This document shows positions 1 through 8,860 of a stretch of 23,027 nucleotides of DNA, piece by piece. A program made the translations under genes and the position numbers. The notes under the pieces are model-generated. The model saw only the letters and a program-made list of their open reading frames with translations, was not told the origin of the DNA and searched no databases. Position 1 is the stretch's first letter, and each line of letters opens with the position of its first letter. Origin of the DNA: DASWDH01 sp035318505 (lineage in GTDB: Bacteria; Myxococcota_A; Polyangia; Polyangiales; Polyangiaceae); assembly GCA_035318505.1 (NCBI GenBank), contig DATHEQ010000263.1, positions 1 to 23,027 on the forward strand, read 5' to 3'.

Positions 1-1483
1 CTGGTCCGGGCGCCCGCTTTTTCATGATGACGCTGGCGCTCGATGCCTGGTGGGGAACGACGGCCACCCTTCCTGTTTCATAGCCAGCCGCGGTGACCGT
101 GAGCTGGAGCGGTGCGTCGCCGATCGGCAACGGCACCGGACCGGGTGCTTCGCCGATCGGTTTTCCGTCGAGGATCACGCGCGCGCCGCGCGGAGCGCCT
201 TGCAAGGTGAAATCGACGAACGGCTTTGGCGCGGGAGGATCCTCGGTGCTCGTGACTGGCAAGGCCGACGCCGCGGAAACACCCGCCGCCGGTGCAAGAG
301 CCGAGGGCGCGCCGCTCACGCTTGTCGCATTCTCGCCGCTCGCGCGCGAGAGCGCGTAGACACCGATCGCCCCGCCCACGACGAGGACCGCCAGTACGGG
401 CAACGTCATGCGGCGTCTTGCGATCGCTGGGTCCCCCGTCCGTGCGCCCACTTCGCGTTCGAACCCACGCTCGCTGCCGAGGAGCTCCGGCGAATTGAGT
501 GACCTGTCGTGGTCCGTCATGAACGCCGAGGGCCGCTCGCGGCTCCTCGGTGCCGGCTCCGGACGCGGCAACCGGGGCCCTTCGGGCAAAACGACATGAC
601 CCGCCTCCTCGGCCGCGCGTTTCAGCGCGGCGATGGCGGCACCCGCGGTCGCGGGACGGTCGTCCGGATTTTTCTCGAGCATGCGCAAGATGGGAGCGTC
701 GAGGCGCGCGTCGAGCGCAGGGTACGACTCCGATGCGCGCGGCGGGATCACCGTGAGATGCGCCGCCAGAACGCCCATCGCGGTTTCTCCCGTGATCGGC
801 CTCTTTCCCGTCAAGAGCTCGTGCGCCAGGATCCCGAGGGCGTACACGTCGGCGCGGCCGTCGATCTTCTTGCCGAGGGCTTGCTCCGGCGCCATGTAGA
901 GTGGGGTTCCCATGACCGCCCCGCTGGCGGTTTGCACGCCCGCTGTTTGCCCGACCAGCTTGGCCATCCCGAAATCGAGCAACTTGGGCACGGTTTCGCC
1001 GTTCGCTTCCCAAACGAGGAAGATATTCTGCGGCTTGAGATCGCGGTGAACGATGCCCGCGGCGTGAGCCGCGTCGAGCGCTTCGGCGATGAGCGAAAGC
1101 AGCTGAATCGCCGCGGGCACGGCCACCGGCGCCGCCTCGGCGATGTACCGATCGAGCGGCTCACCGTCGAGCAGGTCCATCACGTAGAAGTGACGGCCGT
1201 CGGGCAGCTTGCCGAAGGAGAAGACATCGACGATGTAGCGGCTACGAATCTGGTTCGCTGCTTGCGCCTCGGAGATGAAACGCATCGCGCCCTGGGAATC
1301 CATGCGCTCGGTCCGATGCAGCACCTTGACCGCGGCTCGCCGCTTCAGAACGGGGTGCTCCGCCTCGTAAACCGCGCCATATCCGCCTTCGCCGAGCTTG
1401 CGGCGGAGGCGGTACTCACCTGCCATTTGTCCGACGATATCGGTCGGCGTAACGAGGGCATCGAACGGCGGCGGATCGGACAT
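1..1483 (-). CDS. Membrane-anchored serine/threonine protein kinase with PEGA-like C-terminus (3' end cut by window edge)
   Basis: Hanks-type Ser/Thr kinase that would phosphorylate cytoplasmic proteins in response to an outside or envelope cue. About 494 codons are visible with no stop, so the C-terminus lies beyond the left edge. Reading from ATG at 1483: glycine loop GEGGYGAVY (residues 31-39), ATP-binding Lys53 in AAVKVL, catalytic loop HRDLKPQN with Asp148, DFG Asp170, and an APE motif followed by DGRADVYALG. A Pro/Arg-rich linker leads to one hydrophobic segment (about residues 361-379), then an outside part containing GARVILDGKPIG and TVTAAGYE, which resembles a PEGA domain. The start gives a complete kinase N-terminus but has no clear Shine-Dalgarno site; an ATG at 1506 is out of frame. 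It lies 64 bases after pntB on the same strand and could be co-transcribed. The kinase call is secure; the substrate is unknown. Confidence 0.93.
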   Translation of the reverse strand, partial: MSDPPPFDALVTPTDIVGQMAGEYRLRRKLGEGGYGAVYEAEHPVLKRRAAVKVLHRTERMDSQGAMRFISEAQAANQIRSRYIVDVFSFGKLPDGRHFYVMDLLDGEPLDRYIAEAAPVAVPAAIQLLSLIAEALDAAHAAGIVHRDLKPQNIFLVWEANGETVPKLLDFGMAKLVGQTAGVQTASGAVMGTPLYMAPEQALGKKIDGRADVYALGILAHELLTGKRPITGETAMGVLAAHLTVIPPRASESYPALDARLDAPILRMLEKNPDDRPATAGAAIAALKRAAEEAGHVVLPEGPRLPRPEPAPRSRERPSAFMTDHDRSLNSPELLGSERGFEREVGARTGDPAIARRRMTLPVLAVLVVGGAIGVYALSRASGENATSVSGAPSALAPAAGVSAASALPVTSTEDPPAPKPFVDFTLQGAPRGARVILDGKPIGEAPGPVPLPIGDAPLQLTVTAAGYETGRVAVVPHQASSASVIMKKRAPGP

Positions 1484-1547
1484 GGCGTCCGCGCCGACGA
1501 TACCATGTAACGCGGTCCGCGCGGTGCGCGCCTGGCAGTGGACGCTG

Positions 1548-2933
1548 TTATTCGGCGGCTTTCACGCCGCTCACCATGCCGAGCAGCGTCTTTTTCGCGT
1601 CTCCCAGCACCATCATCGTGTTCGGGGCAAAGAAGAGCTCATTGTCGATCCCAGAAAAACCGGTGTTCATGCTGCGCTTCAGCACGAGGACCGAGCGGGC
1701 TTGCTCGACGTTGAAAACGGGCATTCCGTAGATGGGGCTCTTCGGGTTCTTCTTGGCGGCCGGATTGACGACGTCGTTGGCGCCGACGACGAGAACGGCA
1801 TCGGTTCGCGAAAATTCGTCGTTGATGTCGTCCAAATCGAAGAGCTGATCGTAGGGAACGTTCGCTTCGGCGAGGAGCACGTTCATGTGACCGGGCATGC
1901 GCCCCGCCACGGGGTGAATCGCGTATTTGACCGTAGTACCTCTAGCCTCGAGGGCCGCCGCCAAATCGCGAACGGCGTGCTGCGCCTGAGAGACGGCCAT
2001 GCCGTAGCCGGGGATCACGATGAGCGACTGCGACGCGCTGAGAACGTTGACGGCGTCCTCGATGCTCGCCTGGTTGATGCTCGCCCCCGCAGGAAGCGCC
2101 GTCGTCGTGACGCCCGTCGAATCGGCGGTGCCGAAGGCGCCGAAGAGCACGTTGGCGAATGAGCGGTTCATCGCCTTGCTCATCATCATCGAGAGCAAGA
2201 AGCCCGAGGTGCCGTCGAGGGCGCCCGCGATGATAAGCACGTTGTTGCCGAGGGCGAAGCCCGTCGCGGCGGCCGCGAGGCCGGCGTACGAATTGAGCAG
2301 CGAGATCACGACGGGCATGTCCGCGCCGCCGATGGGCAGAACGGCGAGAATGCCGAGTAGGAAACCCGTCCCGCACATCGCGTAGAACAGGAACGTCAGC
2401 GACGGGTCGATGACGAAGACGACCAACATGACGAGAGAACCGAAGAACATCCCGATGTTCGTGAAGTTCTGCCCCGGCCAAGTCACCGGCGCGCCGGTGA
2501 TAAAGCCTTGCAACTTACCGAAGGCCATCAAGCTGCCGGTGAACGTCAAAAACCCGAGGAAGACCTCGAGCCCGAGCGCGGTGCGCGTCACCACGTCGAG
2601 GTGAATCCCGTGGGTATAATATTCGGACACGCCGACGAGCGCCGCCGCGAGACCGCCGAACGCGTGCGAGAACGCGATTCGCTCGGGCATCTTGGTCATC
2701 GGGATGCGGGAAATGACCGCGCCGATGATGGAGCCGAGGATGAGGCCGGGGATGATCCAGGTGTAAGTGACGATCTTCTCGTGGAAGAGCGTCGCGCCGA
2801 CGGCGATCGCCATACCGACGATGCCGATGACGATGCCGCGCCGCGCGCCCTTCGGCGAGCTCAGCCCTTGCAGGGCGAGGATGAAACAAACCGATGCGAT
2901 GAGGTAACTGAAGTTGATGACGGAAGCGCTCAT
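1548..2933 (-). CDS. pntB: NAD(P) transhydrogenase subunit beta (PntB)
   Basis: Beta subunit of the proton-translocating transhydrogenase, which uses the proton motive force to pass hydride from NADH to NADP+. At 461 residues it has the family's usual length. The N-terminal half is a run of hydrophobic helices (domain II). The C-terminal third is the NADP-binding domain III, with PGYGMAVSQAQ (about 308-318), HPVAGRMPGHMNVLLAEA, the DDIN segment, GANDVVNP and KRSMNTGFSGIDN near the end. Its ATG shares one base with the TGA stop of the upstream pntAB gene, so the two are translationally coupled. It is the last gene of the pnt set before the kinase. Confidence is high. Confidence 0.97.
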   Translation of the reverse strand: MSASVINFSYLIASVCFILALQGLSSPKGARRGIVIGIVGMAIAVGATLFHEKIVTYTWIIPGLILGSIIGAVISRIPMTKMPERIAFSHAFGGLAAALVGVSEYYTHGIHLDVVTRTALGLEVFLGFLTFTGSLMAFGKLQGFITGAPVTWPGQNFTNIGMFFGSLVMLVVFVIDPSLTFLFYAMCGTGFLLGILAVLPIGGADMPVVISLLNSYAGLAAAATGFALGNNVLIIAGALDGTSGFLLSMMMSKAMNRSFANVLFGAFGTADSTGVTTTALPAGASINQASIEDAVNVLSASQSLIVIPGYGMAVSQAQHAVRDLAAALEARGTTVKYAIHPVAGRMPGHMNVLLAEANVPYDQLFDLDDINDEFSRTDAVLVVGANDVVNPAAKKNPKSPIYGMPVFNVEQARSVLVLKRSMNTGFSGIDNELFFAPNTMMVLGDAKKTLLGMVSGVKAAE

Positions 2934-3247
2934 CAGTGGGCTCCTCGAGCCGGCCGTGGTCCACCTGACTTGGAACGGAACATCTTCAGCATGCGGTCGG
3001 TGATCATGAAACCGCCGACGGTGTTGATGGTCGCGCAGGTGACGGCGATGCAGCCAAGGACGGTGCTGAGCTTGTTGAAGTCACCCCCGGCGGCGACGAG
3101 CGAGCCGACCAGCGAGATGCCCGAGATGGCGTTGGTGCCGGCCATGAGCGGCGTGTGAAGCAGGTGAGGCACCTTGGAGATGACGTGGTGCCCGAGGAAA
3201 CCCGCCAGAACGAAGACGTAGAGTGCGAAAAGCAATTCTTGCGGCAT
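2933..3247 (-). CDS. pntAB: NAD(P) transhydrogenase subunit alpha part 2 (membrane segment, PntAB)
   Basis: A 104-residue membrane protein carrying the alpha-side transmembrane helices of the transhydrogenase. Here they are encoded apart from the soluble NAD-binding part, as in the three-gene form known from Rhodospirillum. It starts MPQELLFALYVFVLAGFLG, followed by HHVISKVPHLLHTPLMAGTNAISG, the signature of this segment, and two further hydrophobic stretches. The frame is open upstream to 3322, but those extra residues are Arg/Gly-rich and lie inside pntAA. The ATG at 3247 overlaps the TAA of pntAA by one base, which is the natural coupled start. The C-terminus is short and basic. Confidence 0.95.
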   Translation of the reverse strand: MPQELLFALYVFVLAGFLGHHVISKVPHLLHTPLMAGTNAISGISLVGSLVAAGGDFNKLSTVLGCIAVTCATINTVGGFMITDRMLKMFRSKSGGPRPARGAH

Positions 3248-4389
3248 TAGGCGGCTCCTTTTGCCGTAACGACCTCGGCGACCCTTGAATTGACGACTTC
3301 TCCCCCGTGCGTGATGACGCATCCTTTAGTGATCTCTTCGTTGAGATCAATCTTGAGCGCGCCGTCGCTGAGCATGTGAAAGACGAGCTTTTCCATGTTG
3401 CGCGAGTACATCTGGCTCGCGTCCACGGCGACTTTACTCTGCAGGTTGGTGGTGCCGATGATGGAGACGCCGTTTTCGACCACCGTTTGGCCGGGCTTGC
3501 AGAGCTCGCAGTTGCCACCCTGCTCGGCGGCGAGATCGACGATGACCGAGCCTGGGCGCATGCCGCGCACCATCTCGGCCGTGATGAGGATGGGGGCACG
3601 CCGGCCGGGGATGAGCGCGGTCGTGATGACGGCGTCGGATTTCGCGATGTGCTTTTTCAGCACGTCGGCTTGCTTTTGTTTTTCCTCTTCCGTGATCTCT
3701 TTGGCATAGCCGCCGGCCGTGGCAGCGTCGCCGACGCCTTCGACCTCGACGAACTTCGCCCCCAGGCTTTGCACCTGTTCCTTGACGGCTTTGCGCACGT
3801 CGAAGGCTTCGACCACGGCGCCGAGCCTGCGCGCCGTCGCAATGGCCTGCAGTCCGGCGACGCCGGCTCCGAGCACGAGCACTTTGGCCGGCGGGATGGT
3901 GCCCGCAGCCGTCATGAGCATGGGAAAGAACTTGGGCAATCCGGCGGCGGCTAGAAGCACGCCGTGATAACCGGCCGCCGTCGTCTGCGAGCTCAGCACG
4001 TCCATGCTCTGCGCCAGCGTGGTGCGCGGGATCATGTCCGCGGAGATGGCGGTGACGCGCCGCGCCGCGAGGGCGCGTACCAGCTCCAGGTTGCTGAGCG
4101 GGTAAAGCAGACTGATGAGGGCCGAACCTTCCTTCAGTTTCGCAATTTGCTCGCTCGTCGGAGGGTGGATTTGAATGACGAGATCGGCCTTGGCGAACAT
4201 TTCGTCGGCCGACGTCTCGACGGTGGCGCCGATGGCGCGATAGTCCTCATCGCGCACGAACGATCGCTCGCCGGCGTGCGCCTCGACGCTGACGTCCACC
4301 TTCTTCGCCACCATGCGCTTGATGGTGTCGGGCACGATCGCCACCCGGGTCTCGCCCGGGGTGGTCTCTTTCGGAACCGCAAGTCTCAT
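3247..4389 (-). CDS. pntAA: NAD(P) transhydrogenase subunit alpha part 1 (NAD-binding domain I, PntAA)
   Basis: Soluble NAD(H)-binding domain I of proton-translocating transhydrogenase, 380 residues, the usual size for the split alpha subunit. It begins MRLAVPKETTPGETRVAIVP, typical of the alanine dehydrogenase/PNT family. PRTTLAQSMDVLSSQ lies at about 121-135, and the nucleotide-binding glycine motif GAGVAG at 174-179 is followed by an acidic residue in EAFD. Later motifs include ALIPGRRAPILI and VDLAAEQGGNCE. The start at 4389 has an AAGGG ribosome site five bases upstream. It is first in a three-gene unit with pntAB and pntB. The promoter presumably lies in the 255-base spacer before it, but I could not pick out convincing boxes. 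Confidence 0.97.
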   Translation of the reverse strand: MRLAVPKETTPGETRVAIVPDTIKRMVAKKVDVSVEAHAGERSFVRDEDYRAIGATVETSADEMFAKADLVIQIHPPTSEQIAKLKEGSALISLLYPLSNLELVRALAARRVTAISADMIPRTTLAQSMDVLSSQTTAAGYHGVLLAAAGLPKFFPMLMTAAGTIPPAKVLVLGAGVAGLQAIATARRLGAVVEAFDVRKAVKEQVQSLGAKFVEVEGVGDAATAGGYAKEITEEEKQKQADVLKKHIAKSDAVITTALIPGRRAPILITAEMVRGMRPGSVIVDLAAEQGGNCELCKPGQTVVENGVSIIGTTNLQSKVAVDASQMYSRNMEKLVFHMLSDGALKIDLNEEITKGCVITHGGEVVNSRVAEVVTAKGAA

Positions 4390-4509
4390 CGGGGCCCTTG
4401 GCGACGGTTAAAAATGATGATGTCGGCGCGTCGGTCGGGCGAAGCGTCGTTCCGCCGCGCTGGGACCCCTACCAGACAGAGGGCCCCTCTCACAAGACCC
4501 TAGAGCTCA

Positions 4510-4528
4510 GCGGGGGCTCTGCCCCCGC
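4510..4528 (-). terminator. GC-rich hairpin between meaB and pntAA, possible terminator
   Basis: A perfect 8-bp stem (GCGGGGGC paired with GCCCCCGC) with a TCT loop, about 117 bases past the meaB stop and upstream of pntAA. No T-run follows on either strand, so it is not a textbook intrinsic terminator. Placement between two same-strand units makes a transcription-ending or pausing role reasonable, but this is inference. Confidence 0.35.
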
Positions 4529-4565
4529 CCCGCCGGAGCAAGTCCGGAACAGGGCCCCACCCCCG

Positions 4566-4582
4566 CCGTCCCTCCGGGACGG
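4566..4582. repeat. Second perfect hairpin in the meaB-pntAA spacer
   Basis: A 7-bp perfect stem, CCGTCCC with GGGACGG, and a TCC loop, 63 bases past the meaB stop. On the plus strand it is followed by GTTT, on the minus strand by C and G. With the hairpin at 4510 it gives this spacer two stem-loops. The function is unknown; together they may end the acc-meaB transcript. Confidence 0.35.
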
Positions 4583-4644
4583 GTTTCGGCGATGTCAATT
4601 GGTGACCGTGCGCGACGAGGCATGAATGCGCGCGCTGCAATGCG

Positions 4645-5660
4645 TCAGCGGGTACGGAATCGTTCGATGATGAGCTCGGATGCCGTGTAGGGATCGACGT
4701 CACGACGTGCGACGCGCGCTGCAAGCGCGGCGATTTCCCCGCCTAGCGACGCCTCGACCTCGTGCGCGAGCGCGTCGCGCAAAGTGCTCACGAATTCCAT
4801 GAGCTGTCGTTCGCCACGGCGCAGTTTTCCGGGCTCGGTCGTTTCGAGCCACGTCCGGTGCTCGCCGAGTTTCGTCACGAGCTCTTCGATCCCCTGGCGC
4901 TTGGAAGCAACGCATTTTTGGATGGGCGGTATCCAGCGCGTCGTTTTCTGCTCGACGACCGCCTTCGCGACATCGAGTTGCCCGGGCGCGTGACCGGCGG
5001 AATGGGAGCCCCCGAAAACCATCTCGCCTCCCAAGGCGATCATGAGCTGCAGATCGCGCACGGTGGCGTCGGCGCCATCCCGATCGGCCTTGTTGACTGC
5101 GAAAACGTCGGCGCACTCGAGGATCCCCGCCTTGATCGCCTGGATGTCGTCGCCCATCCCGGGCGCCATGACCACGAGCGTCGTGTGCGCGGCGCGCACG
5201 ATCTCGAGCTCGTCTTGGCCGACACCGACGGTTTCGATCAGCACCACCCCCGCCCCCCACGCGTCGAGCACGCGCACGACGTCCCGCGCCGAACGGGAGA
5301 GTCCACCGAGCGCGCCCCTCGTCGCCAGCGATCGGATGAAGACGCCGGGGTCGTCGAAATGGCGCTGCATGCGAATGCGATCGCCGAGGATGGCGCCCCC
5401 CGTAAACGGGCTCGTGGGATCGACCGCGACCACCGCGACTTTGCTTCCTTGTTTGCGAAATACCTCGATGAGACCGTCGACCAGGGTGCTCTTGCCCGAT
5501 CCGGGATTTCCGGTGATGCCGAGGATCCACGCCCGCCCGGTATGCGGAAAAAGCGCTTTGAGAAGCTCGATGTGTCCGGGAAGCGCGTCATCGATGATGC
5601 GGCAAGCACGCGCCGCCGCGCGTACGTTCCCGGCCGTGACCTCTTCTGCCAGCGCGCCCG

Positions 5661-5664
<4 letters not shown>
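4645..5664 (-). CDS. meaB: Methylmalonyl-CoA mutase-associated GTPase (MeaB/ArgK family)
   Basis: G3E-type P-loop GTPase, 339 residues. In this family it gates adenosylcobalamin loading and protects methylmalonyl-CoA mutase from inactivation. Visible motifs are Walker A GNPGSGKST (52-60), VAVDPTSPFTGGAILGDRIRM, the switch region IETVGVGQDELEI, APGMGDDIQAIKAGI, and the base-recognition motif NKAD. The frame stays open to 6009, but that extension is an antisense-like Arg/His-rich translation inside accC. The ATG at 5664 begins MTGALAEEVTAGN and overlaps the accC stop by four bases (ATGA), so it is the coupled start. Being downstream of accC suggests the carboxylase feeds a methylmalonyl-CoA route, although no mutase gene lies in this window. 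Confidence 0.95.
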
Positions 5665-7016
<1,352 letters not shown>

Positions 7017-7054
7017 GCTGGAAAGCGCGGCGCCCCTCGCGAAGCGCGGCGCGG

Positions 7055-7510
<456 letters not shown>

Positions 7511-7640
7511 GCCGTTGACTCCGTAGTCCGCTAGGTAGGGCCCGGCAACCTACGCGAGCTCGCCGTCGCGATCCAGCCCTTCGGAATCCCCACCACGACG
7601 ATGGTGCGCCGGTCGGATCTCCCACGGCCAGGGAGCGCCA

Positions 7641-8210
7641 TCAACGCTTCGCGTCAAGCCGATCGAGAAGACCTCGAAGCGCGAGCAAATACGAATCGCC
7701 TCCGAAACCGACGACCTTGCCGACGCACGCAGCAGCGAGCTTCGATTCCTTGCGGTAGGCCTCGCGTGCTTCGGGGTTCGATAGATGCACTTCGACGACG
7801 GGCAGCCCGATGGCGCGGATGGCGTCGTAGAGCGCGAGCGAAGTATGCGTAAAGGCGCCGCCGTTGAGGAGCACACCGGCGAACCCCTCCCATGGCGCGG
7901 CACCGAGCCAGTCGAGCAGCTCGCCCTCGTGATTCGACTGTCGGCAGTCGACACTCGCGCCCCGTTCACTCGCGAGCGCCGCAAGACGCCCATGAATGTC
8001 GGCGAGGGTGTCTTTGCCGTAGATTTCCGGCTCGCGCCTGCCGAGGAGCTGCAAATTCGGACCGGAGAGCACCAGCACGGAAAAAGGCCGGCCCGAGCCG
8101 GCTTGGCGTTGCCCTGGCGTCGGTCGGGCGGCCGTCGCGCGCCGAGGTCGACGTGGACCCGGGTCCGGCGCGGCGGGTGATGACAGCGTAGGACGAGCGC
8201 GGCGCGCCAT
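7641..8210 (-). CDS. aroQ: Type II 3-dehydroquinate dehydratase (AroQ), start uncertain
   Basis: Third step of the shikimate pathway, dehydration of 3-dehydroquinate. The recognised core is VLVLSGPNLQLLGRREPEIYG (Tyr at the lid), then CRQSNHEGELLDWL, LLNGGAFTHTSLALYDAI and VEVHLSNPEAREAYRKES, all classic type II motifs. The ATG at 8210 adds roughly 44 Arg/Pro/Ala-rich residues before the core and has no Shine-Dalgarno site. A GTG at 8078 would give the family's usual length of about 146 residues. A terminator-like hairpin with a T5 run sits inside the extension, immediately before that GTG, which makes the extension doubtful. I list the longer form because it contains the only in-frame ATG. 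Function is secure, start is not. Confidence 0.9.
   Translation of the reverse strand: MARRARPTLSSPAAPDPGPRRPRRATAARPTPGQRQAGSGRPFSVLVLSGPNLQLLGRREPEIYGKDTLADIHGRLAALASERGASVDCRQSNHEGELLDWLGAAPWEGFAGVLLNGGAFTHTSLALYDAIRAIGLPVVEVHLSNPEAREAYRKESKLAAACVGKVVGFGGDSYLLALRGLLDRLDAKR
8081..8102 (-). terminator. Hairpin plus T-run at the aroQ 5' end (terminator or attenuator-like)
   Basis: Read on the minus strand: GCCGGC, loop TCGG, GCCGGC, then C and TTTTT. This has the form of an intrinsic terminator: a 6-bp perfect GC stem followed by a U-run. It lies about 126 bases after the Roadblock gene stop and ends two bases before the candidate GTG start of aroQ. It could end the Roadblock transcript or regulate read-through into aroQ. 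If the ATG at 8210 were used, it would sit inside coding sequence. Confidence 0.5.
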
Positions 8211-8227
8211 GACGCGATGCTTGGCGG

Positions 8228-8584
8228 TCAGACGAGCTGTTCGAGCAGCTTGGGCGCCGCAGTTCGCATCAAAAACCGCCCTTTGCCGAGGTTGCCGTCG
8301 GGCGTCAGGGTCAACGCGAGAAAATATTCGTCGTTGATGATGCGGATGATGGTCGTCACCTTGTCCGACTGGATGGCGACTTCGAGCGGACCCCCGGCCT
8401 CGAGGCTCTCGGTCGCACGCTGAATCGACTTGAGAATGACGCTGTATTCGGCGCCCACGGCATTGATGTCGAACGAGCCACCTTTCACGTAGCTGTCGAC
8501 GGCTATGCCCTCAAAGTCCATGAGGATACCGGCGATTCCTCCGTCGGTTCCCTCCACGACGTCGCGAATCGCTTCTTTGAACAT
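8228..8584 (-). CDS. Roadblock/LC7 domain protein
   Basis: A 118-residue single-domain protein of the Roadblock/LC7 (MglB-like) family, dimeric scaffolds that usually regulate small Ras-like GTPases in polarity, motility or sorting. Visible features are the N-terminal helix MFKEAIRDVVEGTDGG, the strand AGILMDFEGIAVDSY, a middle helix YSVILKSIQRATESL, strands EVAIQSDKVTTIIRIINDEYFLALTL, and a final helix RFLMRTAAPKLLEQLV. No small GTPase is adjacent, so its partner is elsewhere. It is 17 bases from the ATG form of aroQ and is transcribed away from the aconitase-like gene. The weak G/A-rich stretch before its ATG gives no strong ribosome site. Fold assignment is good; its pathway is unknown. 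Confidence 0.85.
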   Translation of the reverse strand: MFKEAIRDVVEGTDGGIAGILMDFEGIAVDSYVKGGSFDINAVGAEYSVILKSIQRATESLEAGGPLEVAIQSDKVTTIIRIINDEYFLALTLTPDGNLGKGRFLMRTAAPKLLEQLV

Positions 8585-8725
8585 GGCTTAGCGAGGTTAC
8601 GAGCCACGGGCACGCAAGGTCAAGTTCAGCCGTATCGCGGCCCGGGGACCGCTCGCGTGACGCTTGCAGCCGGCGCTGAGATGGGTCATTCCCGCACCCG
8701 TCGCTACCCGCTTGCCCTCCACCGC

Positions 8726-8742
8726 TAAAAGCTCCGCTTTTA
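8726..8742. promoter_or_regulatory. Perfect hairpin in the divergent intergenic region
   Basis: A 7-bp perfect stem, TAAAAGC with GCTTTTA, and a TCC loop, in the 276-base region between the Roadblock gene and the aconitase-like gene. It has short T-runs on both strands, but the flanking genes diverge, so a terminator is not expected. It sits 14 bases before a candidate -35 box and could be a binding site for a dimeric regulator. Confidence 0.3.
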
Positions 8743-8755
8743 ACGCCCGGGCAGC

Positions 8756-8785
8756 TTGACCCCCCTCCAAGCGAACGGCTACCTT
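8756..8785 (+). promoter_or_regulatory. Candidate sigma70-type promoter for the aconitase-like operon
   Basis: TTGACC at 8756-8761, an 18-base spacer, then TACCTT at 8780-8785. The -35 box matches the consensus in five of six positions, but the -10 box is poor. Its distance to the start at 8861 would leave a leader of about 70 bases. Sequence match only. Confidence 0.3.
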
Positions 8786-8811
8786 CGCGCCCGGTCGCGA
8801 GAGGGCAGTCC

Positions 8812-8844
8812 ATGCTCGCGGCCACGCACTGCAACATCCGATAG
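8812..8844 (+). CDS. Candidate 10-codon leader peptide upstream of the aconitase-like gene
   Basis: ATG at 8812 opens a frame reading MLAATHCNIR and stops with TAG at 8842-8844. A GAGGG ribosome site (8801-8805) lies six bases before its ATG. The stop overlaps the TAGGAG ribosome site of the next gene, an arrangement that could couple translation. Such a short frame can arise by chance; there is no codon evidence at this length. Confidence 0.25.
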   Translation: MLAATHCNIR

Positions 8845-8860
8845 GAGCAAAACCACTCGA

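Noticed and set aside
8756..8860. Upstream start for the aconitase-like protein
   Set aside because: The added residues are Arg/Ser-rich, not aconitase-like, and this stretch contains a candidate promoter and ribosome site.
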